A stretch of 64,000 nucleotides of DNA from DASVTU01 sp036387415. GTDB taxonomy: Bacteria; Acidobacteriota; Blastocatellia; Pyrinomonadales; Pyrinomonadaceae. Both the position numbers and the translations under genes were made by a program. The notes beneath the pieces are model-generated. The model ran no database searches, was not told the DNA's origin, and saw nothing but the letters and a program-made list of their open reading frames with translations. Of the stretch, positions 61,477 to 64,000 are shown piece by piece (the stretch's first letter is position 1; each line of letters opens with the position of its first letter). The stretch lies in the NCBI GenBank assembly GCA_036387415.1, contig DASVTU010000033.1, positions 248,001 through 312,000 of the forward strand, written 5' to 3'.

Positions 61477-63258
61477 TTATCCCTTCGCTCCGACCAGAGA
61501 TTTGTCGTCCTCCGCTTCGTCGGGCGTGAGCGAGGGAAGGACGAAGCGTTGTTGGATGAGATAGGCGAGGATGCGTTCGGCGTTCTCCTCTGCCGTTTGG
61601 TTTACGGTGTCAATCACGATTTCGGGATTATGCGGCGGCTCGTATGGGTCGTCGATGCCTGTAAAGTTTTTGATTTTGCCTTCGCGCGCGAGTTGGTACA
61701 TGCCTTTCACGTCGCGTTGTTCGCAGACTTCGAGTGGCGTATCGACGAAGATTTCGACGTAACGGTCTTGGCCGATGAGTGCGCGACATTCATTGCGCGT
61801 GGCGCGATAGGGGCTGACCGCCGCGCAGATAACCGCGCCACCGTGTCGCACAATCTCCGACGCGACGTAACCGATGCGACGGATGTTGGTGTCGCGGTCT
61901 TCTTTGCTGAAGCCGAGTCCCTTCGAGAGATGCGTGCGAACGACGTCGCCGTCGAGCACGGTTATCTGCCGACCGTGTTCGAGAAGTTTGACGGTGATGA
62001 TGTCGGCGGTGGTTGATTTGCCCGCGCCGCTCAAGCCCGTGAACCAGAGACAAAATCCTTGCTGATGTCGCGGCGGGTGCGCCTGCGCCAGAATCGTCGC
62101 CACTTCGGGTCGCGTAAACCATTGCGGCAGCGAACGACCGCGATGCAAGTAGTTTTCACGTACCTCGGTGCCGGAAATCGAAGCCGTCCGCTTGCCCGCA
62201 GGGATGCGCGACGATTCTTCATAACGGTCTTCTTCCGGCAGATAAAGCAACTCCGAAAAAGGCATCGGTGTGACGCCCGTCTCCGGCGCGTGCGCGGCGA
62301 CGAGTTCTTGCGCGTCGTAAGCGCCGTAGAAGGGACGGTCTTGTGAATCGCGTCCGGGGCTGGCGTGGTCGCGCCCGACGATGAGATGGTTCGCGCCGAA
62401 GTTGCGACGAATAATCGCATGCCAGAGCGCCTCGCGCGGCCCCGCCATCCGCATCGCCAGAGGCAAGAGCGCGAGCATCATGCGCGAAGGGTCGTAGTAC
62501 CGTTCAGCGAGGACGCGGTATGAACGCACGCGCGTGAAGTGGTCGATGTCGCCGGGTTTCGTCAGGCCGACGACGGGATGGAGCAGCAATGTGCCGTCAA
62601 TCTGTTTGGCGGCACGCGCGGTCAACTCTTCGTGCGCGCGGTGCAGAGGGTTGCGCGTCTGGAAGGCGACGACGTTGCGCTGGCCGAGCGACTCTAACTT
62701 GTGACGCACCTCGCGCGGCGCGAGACGAAGCGCGCGAAAATCATGGTGTCGCGGCAGAGCGACGACGCGCAGCGCGCCCGCGATATTGAGTTCGCCCCAC
62801 GAATGCATTTCGGCGACGAGCGGGTGTCGTAAATCAGTCGTGCCGTAAGCGCGTCGCGCTTCCGTGTCTCTGTCCCATTCGTAAATCTCCTCGACGCGCA
62901 TGACCGCGAGCAGGTTGTTGTAGGAATCGGCGAGCGCAATCTCGCCGTCGAGTTTGATGCCCGCATCGCGCCTGACCGCCAACGTCACGGGCAGAGGAAA
63001 GAGCATGCCGTTTGCGAGTCGCATCTCTTCGAGCACGCGTAGGTAATCTTGCTGTCCGAGAAAGCTGCGGAGCGGCGAGAAGCCGCCGTTGGCGAGCAGT
63101 TCGAGGTCGCAGATATTTCTAGCCGAGAGTTGGAGGCGCGGCAGCGCGGCGGCGCGCGTCTTCAACTCCTCCAGTTCTTCCGTATCGACCAGCAGATTGA
63201 CCAACTCGCCGCCGTACGGCGCAATCAAATTCTCGTCTTGTTCGTTCTGACGCACCAT
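61477..63258 (-). CDS. Bifunctional sulfate adenylyltransferase/APS kinase
   Basis: The protein makes PAPS from sulfate in two steps. Residues about 1-385 are ATP sulfurylase with QTRNPLHRAHE and VGRDHASPG, plus NGGFSPLRSFL. Residues about 415-590 are APS kinase with the P-loop GLSGAGKST and the second motif DGDVVRTHLSKGLGFSKEDR, then VSPYRATRNECR. Both active-site sets look complete, so it can feed sulfotransferases directly. This domain order resembles the bifunctional enzyme known from Aquifex. The ATG at 63258 has AAGGGA close upstream; a TTG one codon before is possible. No sulfite-reductase genes are seen, so use in sulfation rather than cysteine synthesis is likely. Confidence 0.95.
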   Translation of the reverse strand: MVRQNEQDENLIAPYGGELVNLLVDTEELEELKTRAAALPRLQLSARNICDLELLANGGFSPLRSFLGQQDYLRVLEEMRLANGMLFPLPVTLAVRRDAGIKLDGEIALADSYNNLLAVMRVEEIYEWDRDTEARRAYGTTDLRHPLVAEMHSWGELNIAGALRVVALPRHHDFRALRLAPREVRHKLESLGQRNVVAFQTRNPLHRAHEELTARAAKQIDGTLLLHPVVGLTKPGDIDHFTRVRSYRVLAERYYDPSRMMLALLPLAMRMAGPREALWHAIIRRNFGANHLIVGRDHASPGRDSQDRPFYGAYDAQELVAAHAPETGVTPMPFSELLYLPEEDRYEESSRIPAGKRTASISGTEVRENYLHRGRSLPQWFTRPEVATILAQAHPPRHQQGFCLWFTGLSGAGKSTTADIITVKLLEHGRQITVLDGDVVRTHLSKGLGFSKEDRDTNIRRIGYVASEIVRHGGAVICAAVSPYRATRNECRALIGQDRYVEIFVDTPLEVCEQRDVKGMYQLAREGKIKNFTGIDDPYEPPHNPEIVIDTVNQTAEENAERILAYLIQQRFVLPSLTPDEAEDDKSLVGAKG

Positions 63259-63270
63259 CAATTCCCTTCA

Positions 63271-63300
63271 CCTTTCCTCTGCGTCTCTGTGGCTAAATGA
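63271..63300. repeat. Half copy of the family E octamer repeat
   Basis: Sequence GCGTCTCTGTGGC matches the end of the right arm at 60474-60523. It sits just upstream of the sulfurylase start. No left arm is visible. Confidence 0.6.
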
Positions 63301-63320
63301 ATCGTTTGCCGTGCGAAAGT

Positions 63321-64000
63321 TTAACGCCGCAGGTCGAAGACAATCATGCGCTCCGTATCCAACGTGCAACGAAAATTCGCGCGCAGGTGGAGGTGCAGTT
63401 GTTTGTAGTAATCGAGCCACCAGAACGACGGCCAGCCGAAGGCGATGAAGTTTGCGCCCCGCTCGCGTCGCATGCGTTCGAGTTCACGGATGGCGGTTTC
63501 ATCATCGGGCGGCGCGCCCCAGTATTGCCCTTCGCGTTCGAGAAACGGCAGACGCAGACGCCCTCCGCCAAACTCATTTCCAAACCCTTGCTCATCAACG
63601 AGGATGAAAGTTTCGCCGCCGGGTATCACTTCGCAAATCTCCTCTGACGCCTGCATCAACCGATGCATCCATTCGTTCGCGTGCGGAAACGGCGCGTTCG
63701 GCACAGCCACGCCGAGAAACGCGCAGAGCTTTTCCCATCCGTCGCCGCCGCAGATGTCCATCAACAGCAAATCGCCGCGACGCTCTTTGAAATACTCGCG
63801 GACGTTTCGCACGTGCGTATCGTAGACAAACGAGAAGCGTTCACGATTAAAGCCGTGCGTGCCGTAGACGCACGCGCTGATAAACTCATGAAACTTTTTG
63901 AACTGCGGAAAGTTGTGCCACCATTCCGACATCAAACGCCAGTGCATCTCGCACGAACGCAGCCACGCTTCCTTCTCCCGCAACGTCAGCACGAATTTGC
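63321..64000 (-). CDS. Sulfotransferase-like protein, 5' end cut by window edge
   Basis: The frame is open to the window end with no start; a GTG at 63992 is internal. The visible part resembles the C-terminal half of sulfotransferases: KFVLTLREKEAWLRS (core strand and the Ser/Arg PAPS-contact region), then GGDGWEKLCAFLGVAVPNAPFPHANE, a common ending of bacterial sulfotransferases. About 110 further residues at the C-terminus (ETFILVDEQGFGNEF onward) are extra and of unknown function. It lies upstream of the PAPS synthase gene on the same strand, so a sulfation operon is likely. Confidence 0.82.
   Translation of the reverse strand, partial: KFVLTLREKEAWLRSCEMHWRLMSEWWHNFPQFKKFHEFISACVYGTHGFNRERFSFVYDTHVRNVREYFKERRGDLLLMDICGGDGWEKLCAFLGVAVPNAPFPHANEWMHRLMQASEEICEVIPGGETFILVDEQGFGNEFGGGRLRLPFLEREGQYWGAPPDDETAIRELERMRRERGANFIAFGWPSFWWLDYYKQLHLHLRANFRCTLDTERMIVFDLRR

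Overview
The window reads as a chromosomal segment of a diderm bacterium of the phylum Acidobacteriota, most likely class Blastocatellia. It carries lipid A genes (lpxA, lpxB, lpxD) and an lptD-type outer-membrane assembly protein. It also has a VWA protein of the type common in Acidobacteriota, several exported proteins ending in DUF4214 with Calx-beta modules, and a radical SAM protein related to membrane-spanning lipid synthases. The DNA is moderately GC-rich and intergenic gaps are mostly short. No rRNA, convincing tRNA, CRISPR array, prophage or insertion sequence was seen. The taxonomic call is inference from gene content.

Layout. 1-7.0 kb: two exported multidomain proteins (one cut by the window edge, one a subtilase), both with C-terminal DUF4214. 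7.6-14.2 kb: envelope genes lptD-like, a VOC protein, lpxB (+), then lpxD and lpxA (-). 14.5-18.2 kb: the radical SAM protein and two related secreted small proteins. 18.4-22.1 kb: a second DUF4214 subtilase with a hexapeptide repeat and a Pro/Thr linker. 22.5-31.4 kb: a DJ-1/PfpI-ferritin-like fusion, secreted unknowns, lexA, a Ysc84-type protein, a probable metal-handling set (PCYCGC lipoprotein, His-rich beta-barrel-like protein, Cys/His-rich protein) and an RsbRD-type protein. 31.8-44.0 kb: TlpA-like lipoprotein, Ser/Thr kinase with FGE-like domain, alkaline-phosphatase-family hydrolase, leuS, endonuclease IV, M19 dipeptidase and ilvE. 44.1-52.6 kb: a very large patatin/transmembrane protein, a degenerate receiver, a Crp/Fnr regulator, a PilT-type ATPase and a zinc-ribbon protein. 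52.7-58.9 kb: WYL regulator, SDR, VWA protein, and an ECF sigma/anti-sigma-like/DUF4252 operon. 59-64 kb: a glycosyltransferase-like gene, two sulfotransferases and a bifunctional ATP sulfurylase/APS kinase, which together look like a sulfated-glycan module.

The most distinctive non-coding signal is a set of intergenic elements built from degenerate 7- or 8-nt tandem units, usually as two arms in inverted orientation around a short core. At least ten gaps carry one, falling into several sequence families. Stop or start codons of neighbouring genes often lie inside the arms. Two copies (near 12.2 kb and 61.4 kb) also share their core sequence. They recall the heptanucleotide STRR repeats of cyanobacteria and REPIN/MITE-type elements, but I recognise no named family.

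The best gene-level lead is the radical SAM protein at 14.5-16.5 kb. Its cysteine pattern matches the archaeal tetraether synthase (Tes) family, so it is a candidate for making the membrane-spanning diabolic-acid lipids known from Acidobacteriota.
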